In this document: positions 25,260-35,746 of the stretch, in pieces | How positions within the stretch are numbered: position 1 is the stretch's first letter | How the letters are laid out: each line of letters starts with the position of its first letter | Source: Stenotrophomonas raiganjensis (SeqCode) | Lineage (GTDB): Bacteria > Pseudomonadota > Gammaproteobacteria > Xanthomonadales > Xanthomonadaceae | Length of the DNA stretch: 64,000 nt | Assembly: GCF_030658505.1 (NCBI RefSeq) | Contig: NZ_JAUTXR010000181.1 | Coordinates: 5,870-69,869 of the forward strand | Direction: 5' to 3' | The notes under the pieces: generated by a model | What the model was told of the DNA's origin: nothing | The model's database searches: none | The model's input: only the letters and a program-made list of their open reading frames with translations | Position numbers and translations under genes: made by a program

Positions 25260-26315
25260 GTGCCTACATGGCTTGTCACCGGCGGCGCCGGATTCATTGG
25301 CGGTAACTTCGTTCTCGAGGCCGTCGCGCGCGGCGTCAAGGTCATCAACCTCGATGTGCTGACCTACGCCGGCAACCTGAAGACCCTGTCCAGTCTGGAC
25401 GGCAACCCCAACCACCTGTTCGTGCAGGGCGACATCGGCGACCGTGATCTGGTCGCCCGCCTGCTGGCCGAACATCGGCCGGATGCCGTGGTGAATTTCG
25501 CCGCTGAAAGCCACGTTGATCGCTCCATCGACGGTCCCGGCGCCTTCATCCAGACCAACGTGGTCGGCACCCTGGGCCTGCTGGAGGCCGTGCGCGATTA
25601 CTGGAAGGCGCTGCCGGCCGAGCAGGGCACGGCGTTCCGCTTCCTGCACGTGTCCACTGACGAGGTGTACGGCACCCTGGGCGAGACCGGCAAATTCAGC
25701 GAAACCACCCCGTACGCCCCGAATTCGCCGTACTCGGCCTCGAAGGCGGCTTCGGATCACCTGGTCCGTGCCTTCCACCACACCTACGGGCTGCCGGTGC
25801 TGACCACCAACTGCTCCAACAATTACGGCCCGTACCACTTCCCCGAGAAGCTGATCCCGCTGGTGATCGCCAAGGCGCTGGCTGGCGAGCCGCTGCCGGT
25901 GTACGGCGATGGCAAGCAGGTGCGCGACTGGCTGTTCGTGTCCGACCACTGCGAAGCGATCCGCACCGTGCTGGCCAAGGGCCAGGTCGGCGAGACCTAC
26001 AATGTCGGCGGCAACTCGGAAAAGCAGAACATTGAAGTGGTGCAGGCCATCTGCGCACTGCTGGACCAGCGCCGCCCGCGCGCGGATGGCCAGCCGCGCA
26101 GCAGTCAGATCACCTATGTCACCGACCGCCCCGGCCATGACCGCCGCTATGCGATCGATGCGTCCAAGCTGAAGAACGACCTGGGCTGGGAACCGGCCTA
26201 CACCTTCGAGCAGGGCATCACCTTCACCGTCGACTGGTACCTGGACAACCAGGAATGGGTCAACGGCGTGCTGGATGGCAGCTACCGCCTGCAGCGCATC
26301 GGCACTGCCGCCTGA
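25260..26315 (+). CDS. rmlB: dTDP-glucose 4,6-dehydratase
   Basis: The 351-residue protein is an extended SDR. It shows the NAD site [43 protein letters not shown] and the catalytic [20 protein letters not shown]. It converts dTDP-glucose to dTDP-4-keto-6-deoxyglucose, the branch point to rhamnose and, through WecE, to 4-amino sugars. The start is a GTG at 25260 with AGGAGA at 25247-25252; an ATG at 25218 has no such site. It opens the rmlBACD operon. The 265 bases between etfB and this gene carry no other gene that I can support. Confidence 0.95.
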   Translation: MPTWLVTGGAGFIGGNFVLEAVARGVKVINLDVLTYAGNLKTLSSLDGNPNHLFVQGDIGDRDLVARLLAEHRPDAVVNFAAESHVDRSIDGPGAFIQTNVVGTLGLLEAVRDYWKALPAEQGTAFRFLHVSTDEVYGTLGETGKFSETTPYAPNSPYSASKAASDHLVRAFHHTYGLPVLTTNCSNNYGPYHFPEKLIPLVIAKALAGEPLPVYGDGKQVRDWLFVSDHCEAIRTVLAKGQVGETYNVGGNSEKQNIEVVQAICALLDQRRPRADGQPRSSQITYVTDRPGHDRRYAIDASKLKNDLGWEPAYTFEQGITFTVDWYLDNQEWVNGVLDGSYRLQRIGTAA

Positions 26316-26329
26316 GGCTGGGAGAGAAC

Positions 26330-27217
26330 ATGACGCAACGCAAGGGCATCATCCTGGCCGGCGGTTCCGGCACCCGGCTGTACCCGATCACCAAGGGCGT
26401 CAGCAAGCAGCTGCTGCCGGTGTACGACAAGCCGATGATCTATTACCCGCTCAGCGTGTTGATGCTGGCGGGCATCCGCGAAGTGTTGATCATCAATACC
26501 CCGCACGAACAGGCGCTGTTCCAGCAGCTGCTGGGCGACGGCTCGCAGTGGGGCATGGACATCCAGTACGCGGTGCAGCCGAGCCCGGACGGCCTGGCCC
26601 AGGCCTACCTGATCGGCCGCGACTTCGTGGCCGGCAAGCCGAGCTGCCTGGTGCTGGGCGACAACATCTTCCACGGCCACGGCCTGCGCGACGTGCTCAA
26701 GCGTGCCGATGAACGCGTGGATGGCTCGACTGTGTTCGGCTACTGGGTCAATGATCCGGAACGTTACGGCGTGGCCGAGTTCGACATCAGCGGCAAGGTC
26801 ATCGACCTGGTGGAGAAGCCGGAGAACCCGCGCTCGAACTATGCGGTGACCGGCCTGTATTTCTACGACGGCAACGCCAGCGATTACGCGGCCGAACTGA
26901 AGCCGTCGCCGCGTGGCGAACTGGAGATCACCGATCTCAACAAGCGCTACCTGGCCGAGGGCAACCTGCACCTGGAAGCGCTCGGCCGTGGCTATGCGTG
27001 GCTGGATACGGGCACCCACCAGTCGCTGCTGGAAGCCTCAAACTTCATCGAGACCATCCAGACCCGCCAGGGGCTGCAGGTGTGCTGCCCGGAGGAAATC
27101 GCCTTCGGCAAGGGCTGGATCAACGCCGAGCAGCTGGAAGCACTGGCCGCACCGCTGATCAAGAATGGTTACGGCCAGTACCTGCATAAGCTCGCGCTGC
27201 GTGGAGTCGTTCCGTGA
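26330..27217 (+). CDS. rmlA: Glucose-1-phosphate thymidylyltransferase
   Basis: The 295-residue protein shows the nucleotidyltransferase signature [20 protein letters not shown] and [20 protein letters not shown], with [12 protein letters not shown] further on. It makes dTDP-glucose from dTTP and glucose-1-phosphate, the first step toward dTDP-rhamnose. It follows rmlB by 14 bases with GGGAGAG upstream of ATG 26330 and overlaps rmlC by 4 bases. XanA, encoded downstream, probably supplies the glucose-1-phosphate. Confidence 0.95.
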   Translation: MTQRKGIILAGGSGTRLYPITKGVSKQLLPVYDKPMIYYPLSVLMLAGIREVLIINTPHEQALFQQLLGDGSQWGMDIQYAVQPSPDGLAQAYLIGRDFVAGKPSCLVLGDNIFHGHGLRDVLKRADERVDGSTVFGYWVNDPERYGVAEFDISGKVIDLVEKPENPRSNYAVTGLYFYDGNASDYAAELKPSPRGELEITDLNKRYLAEGNLHLEALGRGYAWLDTGTHQSLLEASNFIETIQTRQGLQVCCPEEIAFGKGWINAEQLEALAAPLIKNGYGQYLHKLALRGVVP

Positions 27218-27771
27218 AAGTGATTGAAACCAGATTGCCCGGCTGCGTGGTGATCGAGCCGGCGGTGTTCGGTGATGCCCGTGGCTATTTCTTCGAAACC
27301 TGGAACGCCGAGCGCTTCGCTGCGCTGGGCCTGCCGGACCGCTTCGTGCAGAGCAATGTATCCACCTCGGCAAAGGACGTGCTGCGCGGCCTGCATTACC
27401 AGTGGCCGCGTCCGCAGGGCAAGCTGGTCAGCGTGCTCGAAGGCGAGGTCTATGACGTGGCTGTCGACATCCGCCGTGGCTCGCCGACCTTTGGCCAGTG
27501 GGAAGCGGTGGTGCTGAGCGCCGAGAACCGGAAGCAGTTCTGGATTCCCGAAGGCTTCGCCCACGGATTTGCCGTACTGTCCGAGCGCGCGCTGTTCAGC
27601 TACCTGTGCACGGATGTCTACGTCAAGGAAGCCGACGCGGGCATCCGCTGGAACGATGCGGATATCGCCGTGGACTGGCCGGTCAGTGCACCGACCTTGT
27701 CGGCCAAGGACGAGAATGCTCCCTTCCTGAAGGACATTGCTGAAGACCGCCTGCCGGTTTACGTGCCATGA
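27214..27771 (+). CDS. rmlC: dTDP-4-dehydrorhamnose 3,5-epimerase
   Basis: The 185-residue cupin shows [37 protein letters not shown] (catalytic histidine) and [14 protein letters not shown]. It epimerises dTDP-4-keto-6-deoxyglucose at C3 and C5. It overlaps rmlA and rmlD by 4 bases each, so the last three genes of the set are translationally coupled. Length and motifs are normal. Confidence 0.95.
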   Translation: MKVIETRLPGCVVIEPAVFGDARGYFFETWNAERFAALGLPDRFVQSNVSTSAKDVLRGLHYQWPRPQGKLVSVLEGEVYDVAVDIRRGSPTFGQWEAVVLSAENRKQFWIPEGFAHGFAVLSERALFSYLCTDVYVKEADAGIRWNDADIAVDWPVSAPTLSAKDENAPFLKDIAEDRLPVYVP

Positions 27772-28661
27772 CCGTTCTGGTTTTCGGTGGCAATGGCCAG
27801 GTCGGCCAGGAGCTGCTGCGCGCGCTGGCCCCCCTTGGCAAGGTGGTCGCGACCACCCGCAGCGGTGTCCTGCCCGATGGCAGCCCCTGCGAAACCGCCG
27901 ATTTCGGCCAGCCCGACAGCCTGCCGGCACTGCTGGATCGCCTGCAGCCGTCGGTGGTGGTGAATGCTGCGGCCTATACCGCAGTTGATCGCGCCGAGCA
28001 GGACGTGGAAGCCGCGTTTGCGGCCAACGCGCAGGCGCCTGGCGTGATCGCGCGCTGGTGCGCGGCGCACGGCGTGCCGTTCGTGCATTACTCCACCGAC
28101 TACGTGTTCGATGGCCAGGGCACCGCGCCGTACCGCGAGAACGAGCCGACCGCGCCGCTGGGGGTGTATGGCACCAGCAAGCGTGATGGCGAGGATGCGG
28201 TGCGTGCGGCCGCTGGCCGCCACCTGATCTTCCGCACGGCGTGGGTATATGCCTCACATGGCGCCAATTTCCTGCGCACGATGCTGCGCGTCGGCGCCGA
28301 GCGCGACCAGCTGCGCGTGGTCGCCGATCAGATCGGCACGCCGACGCCGGCGGCGCTGATCGCGGATGTCACTGCGCAGGTGCTGCAGCATCCGGGCCAC
28401 TTGTCTGGAACCTGGCATCTGACGGCCAGTGGCCAGACCAGTTGGCACGGTTTTGCCGAGGCGATCTTCGCCGAAGCGCTGGCTACCGGCGTGTTGGCGA
28501 AGGTGCCGACCGTCGACGCGATTCCCAGTTCCGAGTATCCGACCCCGGCCAAGCGCCCGGCCTGGTCGGTGCTGGACAACCGCAAGCTGCAGCAGGATTT
28601 CGGCATCACCCTGCCGAGCTGGCAGGACGGCCTGAAGCGGGTGATGGCGGAAATTGCCTGA
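27768..28661 (+). CDS. rmlD: dTDP-4-dehydrorhamnose reductase
   Basis: The 297-residue SDR shows VLVFGGNGQVGQELLRALAP, VVNAAAYTAVDRAEQD, YSTDYVFDGQGTAPYRE and the catalytic YGTSKRDGED. It completes dTDP-L-rhamnose using NAD(P)H. It ends the rml operon and is followed by a pair of palindromes before the convergent xanB gene. Rhamnose made here is the likely main sugar of the O-antigen and core. Confidence 0.95.
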   Translation: MTVLVFGGNGQVGQELLRALAPLGKVVATTRSGVLPDGSPCETADFGQPDSLPALLDRLQPSVVVNAAAYTAVDRAEQDVEAAFAANAQAPGVIARWCAAHGVPFVHYSTDYVFDGQGTAPYRENEPTAPLGVYGTSKRDGEDAVRAAAGRHLIFRTAWVYASHGANFLRTMLRVGAERDQLRVVADQIGTPTPAALIADVTAQVLQHPGHLSGTWHLTASGQTSWHGFAEAIFAEALATGVLAKVPTVDAIPSSEYPTPAKRPAWSVLDNRKLQQDFGITLPSWQDGLKRVMAEIA

Positions 28662-28674
28662 CCCGTTAGGCGAT

Positions 28675-28715
28675 GTGCCGACCAACGGTCGGCACCCACC
28701 CCGACCAACGGTCGG
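28675..28715. repeat. Two SMAG-like palindromes between rmlD and xanB
   Basis: Two hairpins sit in tandem: GTGCCGACCAACGGTCGGCAC (28675-28695, one unit read as 9-bp arms around AAC) and CCGACC/GGTCGG around AAC at 28701-28715. They lie between convergent genes and probably serve as bidirectional RNA end structures. Confidence 0.6.
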
Positions 28716-28736
28716 CAGCCTCCAGTGGGCGCGGGG

Positions 28737-30140
28737 TCAGCTGCGCCCGTAGGTATCCTCGAACCGCACGATGTCATCTTCGCCCAGGTAGCTGCCCGAC
28801 TGCACTTCGATCAGTTCCAGCGGCAGCTTGCCCGGGTTGCGCAGGCGATGGGTCACGCCCAGCGGGATGTACGTGCTCTGGTTCTCGCTGAGCAGGATCA
28901 CTTCGTCGCCGCGGGTCACTTCGGCGGTGCCGCTGACCACGATCCAGTGCTCGGCGCGATGGTGGTGCATCTGCAGGCTCAGCGTGCCGCCGGGCTTGAC
29001 GGTGATGCGCTTGACCTGGAAACGCTCGCCGTTGTCGATCGAATCGTAGGCGCCCCAGGGGCGATACACTTTGCGGTGCCAGGTGGCCTCGCTGCGGCCT
29101 TCGGCCTTCAGCTGAGCGACTACGGTCTTGACCTCCTGCATGCGGTCGGCCTTGCCGACCAGCACCGCGTCGTCGGTCTCGACCACGATCACGTCATCCA
29201 GGCCGACCAGTGCGACCAGGCGCTGGGCATAGGCATAGGTGTTGCGGCAGTCAATGGCGATCACATCACCCTGATGCGCATTGCCATCACCGTCCTGCTG
29301 CGAGACATCGCGCAGCGCCGTCCACGACCCGACATCGTTCCAGCCCGCGTTCAGCGGAATCACGACTGCATCGGCGGTCTTTTCCATCACCGCGTAGTCG
29401 ATCGAGTCGGACGCAACGGCAGTGAAGGTAGCCTTGTCCAGACGGGTGAAGTCGGCATCGCGGCGTGCCTGCTGCCAGGCCTGGCGGCTGCCGGCCAGCA
29501 TCGCCGGCTGGAAACGCTCCAGCTCCTGCAGGTAACGCGAGGCCTTGAACAGGAACATGCCACTGTTCCAGTAGTACTGGCCGCTGCTGACGTAACCGGT
29601 GGCGGTGTCAAGGTCGGGCTTCTCGACAAAGCGCTCGACCGCGCGCAGGCCCTGGCCGTCGGCGGCCTTGATGTAGCCGTAGCCGGTTTCCGGACCGGTC
29701 GGCACGATGCCGAAAGTGACCAGCTTGCCGGCTTCGGCGGCACTGGCTGCAGCCTTCACGGCTGCACGGAACGCGGCCTCGTCGGTGATCACGTGATCCG
29801 AGGGCAGCACCAGCAGCAGCGCATCGGCGCCGTCGCGGGTGGCCTCCAGCGCGGCCACGGCGATGGCCGGGGCGGTGTTGCGGCCGACCGGCTCAAGGAT
29901 GATCGCAGCCGGCTCGGCGCCGACCTGCTGCAGCTGTTCGGCAGCGACGAAGCGGTGCTCCTCGTTGGCGATCACCAGTGGACCGTGCGCGGCGATGGCA
30001 GCGATGCGTTGCCACGTGGCCTGCAGCATCGTCAGTTCTCCCGCCAATGGCAGGAACTGCTTCGGGTACGCCTCGCGCGACAGTGGCCACAGGCGGGTAC
30101 CGGAACCACCGGACAGGATGACGGGCTGGATGTTGCTCAT
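28737..30140 (-). CDS. xanB: Mannose-1-phosphate guanylyltransferase / mannose-6-phosphate isomerase
   Basis: The 467-residue bifunctional enzyme has an N-terminal nucleotidyltransferase domain ([33 protein letters not shown]) and a C-terminal cupin with the isomerase zinc site region ([38 protein letters not shown]). It converts fructose-6-phosphate to mannose-6-phosphate and mannose-1-phosphate to GDP-mannose. In Xanthomonas XanB serves xanthan and LPS synthesis. It follows xanA by 12 bases in one operon. Symbol manC is equally used. Confidence 0.95.
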   Translation of the reverse strand: MSNIQPVILSGGSGTRLWPLSREAYPKQFLPLAGELTMLQATWQRIAAIAAHGPLVIANEEHRFVAAEQLQQVGAEPAAIILEPVGRNTAPAIAVAALEATRDGADALLLVLPSDHVITDEAAFRAAVKAAASAAEAGKLVTFGIVPTGPETGYGYIKAADGQGLRAVERFVEKPDLDTATGYVSSGQYYWNSGMFLFKASRYLQELERFQPAMLAGSRQAWQQARRDADFTRLDKATFTAVASDSIDYAVMEKTADAVVIPLNAGWNDVGSWTALRDVSQQDGDGNAHQGDVIAIDCRNTYAYAQRLVALVGLDDVIVVETDDAVLVGKADRMQEVKTVVAQLKAEGRSEATWHRKVYRPWGAYDSIDNGERFQVKRITVKPGGTLSLQMHHHRAEHWIVVSGTAEVTRGDEVILLSENQSTYIPLGVTHRLRNPGKLPLELIEVQSGSYLGEDDIVRFEDTYGRS

Positions 30141-30152
30141 GATCTTCCTTGA

Positions 30153-31499
30153 TTACTGCTGGATAAGGCGGGAAATTTCGTCGGTGCGCGCCTGCATCAG
30201 CGCGGCATCAGCGCGGGCTTCGACGTTCAGTCGCAGCAGCGGCTCGGTATTGGAGCTGCGCAGATTGAAGCGCCAGCCACCGAAGTCGGCGCTGATGCCG
30301 TCGGTGTGGTCCAGCGCGGGTGACTGCGCGGCGAAGTGCTCCATCACGCGAGCCACGGCGGCCTTGGCATCGGCCACCTTGAAGTTGATCTCGCCACTGC
30401 ACGGATAGGCCGCCATGCGGTCTTCCACCCAGTCGGCCAGCGAGCGGCCGCTCTCGGAAACCAGCTGCGCGATCAGCAGCCACGGGATCATGCCGGAGTC
30501 GGCATAGGCGAATTCGCGGAAGTAGTGGTGGGCGCTCATCTCGCCGCCATACACGGCATCTTCGGCGCGCATCTTTTCCTTGATGAAGGCGTGGCCGCTC
30601 TTGCACAGCACCGGCACGCCGCCCGCCTGCTCCACCATCTCCACGGTATTCCAGACCAGGCGCGGGTCATGCACGATCTTGCCGCCGGGGTTGCGCGCCA
30701 GGATGGCCTTGGCCAGCAGGCCGACCAGGTAATAGCCCTCGATGAAGCGGCCAGTATGGTCGAAGAAGAAGCAGCGGTCGAAGTCACCGTCCCAGGCGAT
30801 GCCGAAGTCGGCGCCGTGTTCGCGCACCGCTTCGGCGGTGGCGGCACGGTTTTCCGGCAGCAGTGGGTTGGGGATGCCGTTGGGGAAGCTGCCGTCGGGT
30901 TCGTGGCAGATACGGATGAACTCGAACGGCAGGTGGCCGGCCAGCAGGTCGACGATGACGCCCGCGCCGCCGTTGCCGGCATTCACCACCAGCTTCAGCG
31001 GCTTGAGCCTGCTGGCATCGACATAGCTCAGCAGGTGCTGGATATAGGCGGTCTTGTCGTGCTGGGCAACCTGCCCGGCGCGCGGCGGCTGGGCCTCGGA
31101 CGTATCGGCGGCGACCGCATCGGAGATCGCGAACAGGCCAGTATCGGAGCTGATCGGCCGCGCGTTCTCCTTGACCAGCTTCATGCCGTTGTAATCCATC
31201 GGGTTGTGGCTGGCGGTCACCATCACGCCACCGGCCGCGCCGAGGTGATCGGTCTGGAAGTAGACCTCTTCGGTACCGCACAGGCCGATGTCGATCACCT
31301 CACGGCCGGTACCACGCAGGCCTGCGGCCAGTGCATCCTGCAGTGCCGGGCTGGTCAGGCGCACATCGTGGCCGAGGACCACCGGGCCGGGAGCCAGCTG
31401 CGCGGCCAGGGCGACGCCGATGCGGCGGGCCAGGTCGTCGTTCAGTTCTTCCGGCACGCGGCCGCGGATGTCGTAGGCCTTGAAGGCGGGCAGGGGCAT
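30153..31499 (-). CDS. xanA: Phosphomannomutase / phosphoglucomutase
   Basis: The 448-residue alpha-D-phosphohexomutase has the active-site serine S97 in [18 protein letters not shown], the metal loop [12 protein letters not shown], the sugar-specificity loop [12 protein letters not shown] and the phosphate-binding [14 protein letters not shown]. It interconverts 6- and 1-phosphates of glucose and mannose and so feeds both XanB and RmlA. AAGGA lies upstream of the start. A TACAAT box on the minus strand (31530-31535) is a plausible -10. In Xanthomonas xanA and xanB are likewise adjacent. Confidence 0.95.
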   Translation of the reverse strand: MPLPAFKAYDIRGRVPEELNDDLARRIGVALAAQLAPGPVVLGHDVRLTSPALQDALAAGLRGTGREVIDIGLCGTEEVYFQTDHLGAAGGVMVTASHNPMDYNGMKLVKENARPISSDTGLFAISDAVAADTSEAQPPRAGQVAQHDKTAYIQHLLSYVDASRLKPLKLVVNAGNGGAGVIVDLLAGHLPFEFIRICHEPDGSFPNGIPNPLLPENRAATAEAVREHGADFGIAWDGDFDRCFFFDHTGRFIEGYYLVGLLAKAILARNPGGKIVHDPRLVWNTVEMVEQAGGVPVLCKSGHAFIKEKMRAEDAVYGGEMSAHHYFREFAYADSGMIPWLLIAQLVSESGRSLADWVEDRMAAYPCSGEINFKVADAKAAVARVMEHFAAQSPALDHTDGISADFGGWRFNLRSSNTEPLLRLNVEARADAALMQARTDEISRLIQQ

Positions 31500-31595
31500 C
31501 GATCAGATCCTTTGTGAGCTCAGCCTTCAATTGTAGTCCCTGTCCCGTATGGGAATCGTTTCCATCGGAGAACGCCACCTGACTGGCGCCTCGGA

Positions 31596-34226
31596 TCAGG
31601 CCTGCGGCGATCGCCGGCCTGGCCGGCGGGTGCGCTTGGCCGGCAGGCCCGGCAATGGCGCCAGCAGCGCCTGGACGTCTTCCTCGCTGAAACGCGGCCC
31701 CGTACTGCCGCCGCCTTCGAGAATCGAGTCGGCCAGCATGGCCTTGCGTTCCTGCAGTTCGGCGATCCGTTCTTCGATGCTGCCTGCGGCGATCAACCGG
31801 TAAACGAACACCGGCTGCTGCTGGCCAATGCGATGGGCGCGGTCACTGGCCTGGTTTTCGGCGGCCGGGTTCCACCAGGGATCGAAGTGGATGACGGTGT
31901 CGGCGACCGTCAGGTTCAACCCCACGCCACCGGCCTTCAGGCTGATCAGGAACACCGGTACTTCGCCCTGCATGAAGCGCTGCACCGGCATGGCCCGGTC
32001 CTGGGTGTCGCCGGTCAGGGTCACATAGGCCAGCCCCAGCTCGTCCAGCGCCTGCGCGATCAGCGAAAGCATGCCGGCGAACTGCGAGAACACCAGGATG
32101 CGCCGGCCTTCCTCGACCATCGAAGGCAGCATCTCGCGCAGCAGCTCCAGCTTGGCCGAACCGACGTTCCGGGCCGGGGCATCGCCCGGCAGCAGGCGCG
32201 GATCACAGCAGACCTGCCGCAGCTTCAGCAGCGCATCCAGCACCCTGATGTGGTTGCGCGCCAGTCCGCTGTCGTTGATCGCCTCGCGAACCTGCTGCTC
32301 CATCGCTGCACGCACCGTCTCATAGAGATCACGCTGCCCGCCCTCCATCGCTACCGCACGGGTGATGAGGGTCTTCGGTGGCAGTTCGGCGGCGACCTGG
32401 TCCTTGCGCCTGCGCAGGATGAAGGGGCGCAGCCGCTGCGCCAGCAGCTGGGCACGGCGCTGGTCGCTGCCACGCTCGATCGGGTGGCGCCAATGCTGGT
32501 TGAACTGCTTTTCGCTGCCGAGCAGGCCAGGCAGCAGGAAGTCGAACTGCGTCCACAGTTCGCCCAGGTGGTTTTCCAGCGGCGTGCCGGTCAGGCACAG
32601 CCGGTGGCGCGCCTGCAGCGTGCGCAGGGTGATCGCCGCGCGCGACTTTGGATTCTTCACCTGCTGGGCCTCGTCGAGGATCAGCAGGTGGTAGGCATGG
32701 GCCTTCAAGGCTTCTTCGTCGCGCCAGAGCAGCGGATAGGTGGTGATCACCAGGTCATGCTCGGGGATGGACGCGAACGAGGCTTCACGTGCCGGCCCGT
32801 GCAGGATCAGCACGCGCAGGCCCGGGGTGAAGCGTGCCGCCTCGCTCTGCCAGTTGTGCAGCAGCGAGGTCGGCACCACCAGCAGCGCCGGCCGGTCCAG
32901 GCGGCCGCTTTCCTTTTCGACCAGCAGATGGGCCAGGGTCTGCAGGGTCTTGCCCAGCCCCATGTCATCGGCCAGCACCCCGCCCAGACCCTGCTGGCGC
33001 AGGTACTGCAGCCACGACAGGCCTTCACGCTGATAGGGACGCAGCGTTGCCATCAGCCCCGTCGGCGGAGGCACTTCACCCAGCGCGGGGGCCTGTATCA
33101 GCCGCTGCACCCGCGCCTGGGTATCCTCGTGTGCACGGAACTGCAGGCGAGCGGTGTCCTGCAGCGCCTGCAGGCGGCCACGGTCAAGCGCTGACAAGCG
33201 CAGCGGCCCGCCACGCTGGGCGAACAGGTCCGCCAACAGGGCCATGATCGGCTTCAGTCGCGCGGCCCGCAGTGCCAGGCGGATGTTGTCGCCTGCCATC
33301 AACAGGATGTTCTCCTCGTCGCCGATGGCGTCCAGCTGACCACGCATCCAGCGGGGATCGGACTGCAGCACCTGCTGCAGCAGCGGAACCATCGACACGT
33401 TGCGGCCGTCCACCTGGATGTCCAGCCCCAGGTTGAACCAGCCCGCATCCGCCGGGTCGGCCTGGATGTCCAGTCCGATCTCATCCACCCGGGTGATGCG
33501 ATGGCGGAAGTCGTCGTCCGTCTCCACCTTCCAGCCCAGGGCTTCCAGGCGCGGCACGCCGTCCAGCAGGAACCGTGTCCAGTCATGGGTGCGCAGCTGG
33601 AACTGCGGGCCTGCGCCGTCCAATGGCGCCCGCGGCTCCTTGTCGCGATGCAGTCCCACCGTGCGCAGCTCGGCCTCACGCCGTGACTCCTCACCCAGGT
33701 CACGGGGCAGCAGGGCGAGCTGGCCTTCCGGATCGTGTGCGAACAGGCTCGGATCATCCAGGAACCGGACGTGCTCGTCGTATTCGAAGGCCACGGTCGC
33801 GATATCGGCCCATTGCGAAGGGTCGCGGGGGCCGAGCCACGGCGGCCGGAACTCGACCGTGTGCAGGCGCAGGACGGGAGTCATCGAGCTGACCAGCAGC
33901 GTTGGCAGCGTGCTGCTGTCGTCGGGCATGGGGGGCGTACGGTCGATCTGCTGCAGCATCTGCGCCAGCACAGCCGCCACGTGCATGCAGTCGTGGCCGA
34001 GCAGGCAGGAACACCGGTTCCGTAGCGGGCTGTGCCGAGGGCGGAGGCTGGCGGCCAGGTCGATCTCCACCCGGTAGGAGTACTTGGCCGCGATCTTTAC
34101 CTCAGCGACCAGCATGTCACCGAACAGACGCATGCTGTGGACTTCCGACGGGCAATGATCGCTCATTTCCAGCGTCCGGCCGTCCATCCAACGGAGCAGG
34201 TCTTCTTCGGTGTAGGTATGGGCCAT
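31596..34226 (-). CDS. SNF2-family helicase with SWIM zinc finger
   Basis: The protein is about 876 residues. A SWIM-like zinc motif (CSCLLGHDCMHVAAVL) lies near residues 73-88, an SNF2-associated middle region follows, and the C-terminal half holds the two-lobed motor: DDMGLGKTLQTLAHLLVE (Walker A), LLILDEAQQVKNPKS, LTGTPLENHLGELWTQFDFL, LVFSQF and ASDRAHRIGQQQPVF. Bacterial SNF2/RapA-like proteins move along DNA or remodel RNA polymerase. The specific role is unknown. The ATG at 34226 begins MAHTYTEEDLLRWMD; in-frame ATGs at 34259, 34277 and 34307 are alternatives and none has a clear ribosome site. Confidence 0.8.
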   Translation of the reverse strand: MAHTYTEEDLLRWMDGRTLEMSDHCPSEVHSMRLFGDMLVAEVKIAAKYSYRVEIDLAASLRPRHSPLRNRCSCLLGHDCMHVAAVLAQMLQQIDRTPPMPDDSSTLPTLLVSSMTPVLRLHTVEFRPPWLGPRDPSQWADIATVAFEYDEHVRFLDDPSLFAHDPEGQLALLPRDLGEESRREAELRTVGLHRDKEPRAPLDGAGPQFQLRTHDWTRFLLDGVPRLEALGWKVETDDDFRHRITRVDEIGLDIQADPADAGWFNLGLDIQVDGRNVSMVPLLQQVLQSDPRWMRGQLDAIGDEENILLMAGDNIRLALRAARLKPIMALLADLFAQRGGPLRLSALDRGRLQALQDTARLQFRAHEDTQARVQRLIQAPALGEVPPPTGLMATLRPYQREGLSWLQYLRQQGLGGVLADDMGLGKTLQTLAHLLVEKESGRLDRPALLVVPTSLLHNWQSEAARFTPGLRVLILHGPAREASFASIPEHDLVITTYPLLWRDEEALKAHAYHLLILDEAQQVKNPKSRAAITLRTLQARHRLCLTGTPLENHLGELWTQFDFLLPGLLGSEKQFNQHWRHPIERGSDQRRAQLLAQRLRPFILRRRKDQVAAELPPKTLITRAVAMEGGQRDLYETVRAAMEQQVREAINDSGLARNHIRVLDALLKLRQVCCDPRLLPGDAPARNVGSAKLELLREMLPSMVEEGRRILVFSQFAGMLSLIAQALDELGLAYVTLTGDTQDRAMPVQRFMQGEVPVFLISLKAGGVGLNLTVADTVIHFDPWWNPAAENQASDRAHRIGQQQPVFVYRLIAAGSIEERIAELQERKAMLADSILEGGGSTGPRFSEEDVQALLAPLPGLPAKRTRRPGRRSPQA

Positions 34227-34383
34227 CAACGAGGGTGGGCCGGGCACGGGGCCGGCCATTGGCAGGGAACCGGGCATTCTACGGAACCCAGTGCAATGCC
34301 CGTGCAATGCTGCGGCGCATCCAGGCCCTTCGCCGCCCTCCAGCTAGAATGCGGTCATCCTCAACGTGCAGGGTAGTACAGCA

Positions 34384-35115
34384 ATGCAGCAATCGACTTC
34401 CACCGGCAAGCGCAGCAAGCGCTTCGCCAGTGCGGCGGAGGCCCTGCAAGGGGTGGTCGCCGATGGCCAGACGCTGGCCGTGGGCGGCTTCGGCCTGTGT
34501 GGCATTCCCGAGGCACTGATCGCCGCGCTGCGCGACAGCGGCGCCAAGGGCCTGACCGTGATCTCCAACAATGCCGGCGTCGACGGTTTCGGCCTGGGCC
34601 AGCTGCTGGAAACCCGCCAGATCAAGAAGATGATTTCGTCCTACGTGGGCGAGAACAAGGAGTTCGAGCGCCAGTTCCTGGCCGGCGAGCTCGAGCTGGA
34701 ATTCAACCCGCAGGGCACCCTGGCCGAACGCCTGCGTGCCGGCGGTGCGGGCATTCCGGCGTTCTTCACCGCCACCGGCTACGGCACGGTGGTGGCCGAA
34801 GGCAAGGAAACCCGCGAGTTCGACGGCAAGCACTATGTGATGGAGACTGCGCTGCGCGCCGACGTGGCGCTGGTCAAGGCGTGGAAGGCCGACGAAGCGG
34901 GCAATCTGGTGTTCCGCAAGACCGCGCGCAACTTCAACCCGGCCTGTGCGATGGCCGGCAAGGTCTGCATCGTGGAAGTGGAGGAGGTGGTACCGGTCGG
35001 TGCCATCGATCCGGACCAGGTGCACCTGCCAGGCATCTACGTGCACCGCATCGTGCACAACCCGCATCCTGAAAAACGCATCGAACAGCGCACCATCCGC
35101 GCGGAGGGCAACTGA
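34384..35115 (+). CDS. 3-oxoacid CoA-transferase subunit A
   Basis: The 243-residue protein is the A subunit of a type I CoA-transferase (ScoA/AtoD type), with [20 protein letters not shown] and [20 protein letters not shown]. Together with subunit B it moves CoA between succinyl-CoA and 3-oxoacids such as acetoacetate. In Xanthomonas the pair was named lpsI/lpsJ because of its position near LPS genes, not by function. The ATG at 34384 has AGGG about 10 bases upstream; a GTG at 34366 is an alternative. Subunit B follows after one base. Confidence 0.9.
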   Translation: MQQSTSTGKRSKRFASAAEALQGVVADGQTLAVGGFGLCGIPEALIAALRDSGAKGLTVISNNAGVDGFGLGQLLETRQIKKMISSYVGENKEFERQFLAGELELEFNPQGTLAERLRAGGAGIPAFFTATGYGTVVAEGKETREFDGKHYVMETALRADVALVKAWKADEAGNLVFRKTARNFNPACAMAGKVCIVEVEEVVPVGAIDPDQVHLPGIYVHRIVHNPHPEKRIEQRTIRAEGN

Positions 35116-35116
35116 C

Positions 35117-35742
<626 letters not shown>

Positions 35743-35746
<4 letters not shown>

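Noticed and set aside
28725..30152. Long open frame antisense to xanB (475 codons)
   Set aside because: It lies wholly opposite a clear enzyme gene, has no family match I can see and reflects codon bias in GC-rich DNA. Similar long antisense frames over metB, wzt, the large glycosyltransferase, xanA, the SNF2 gene, valS, pepA, xerD and the chitinase gene were dismissed for the same reason.
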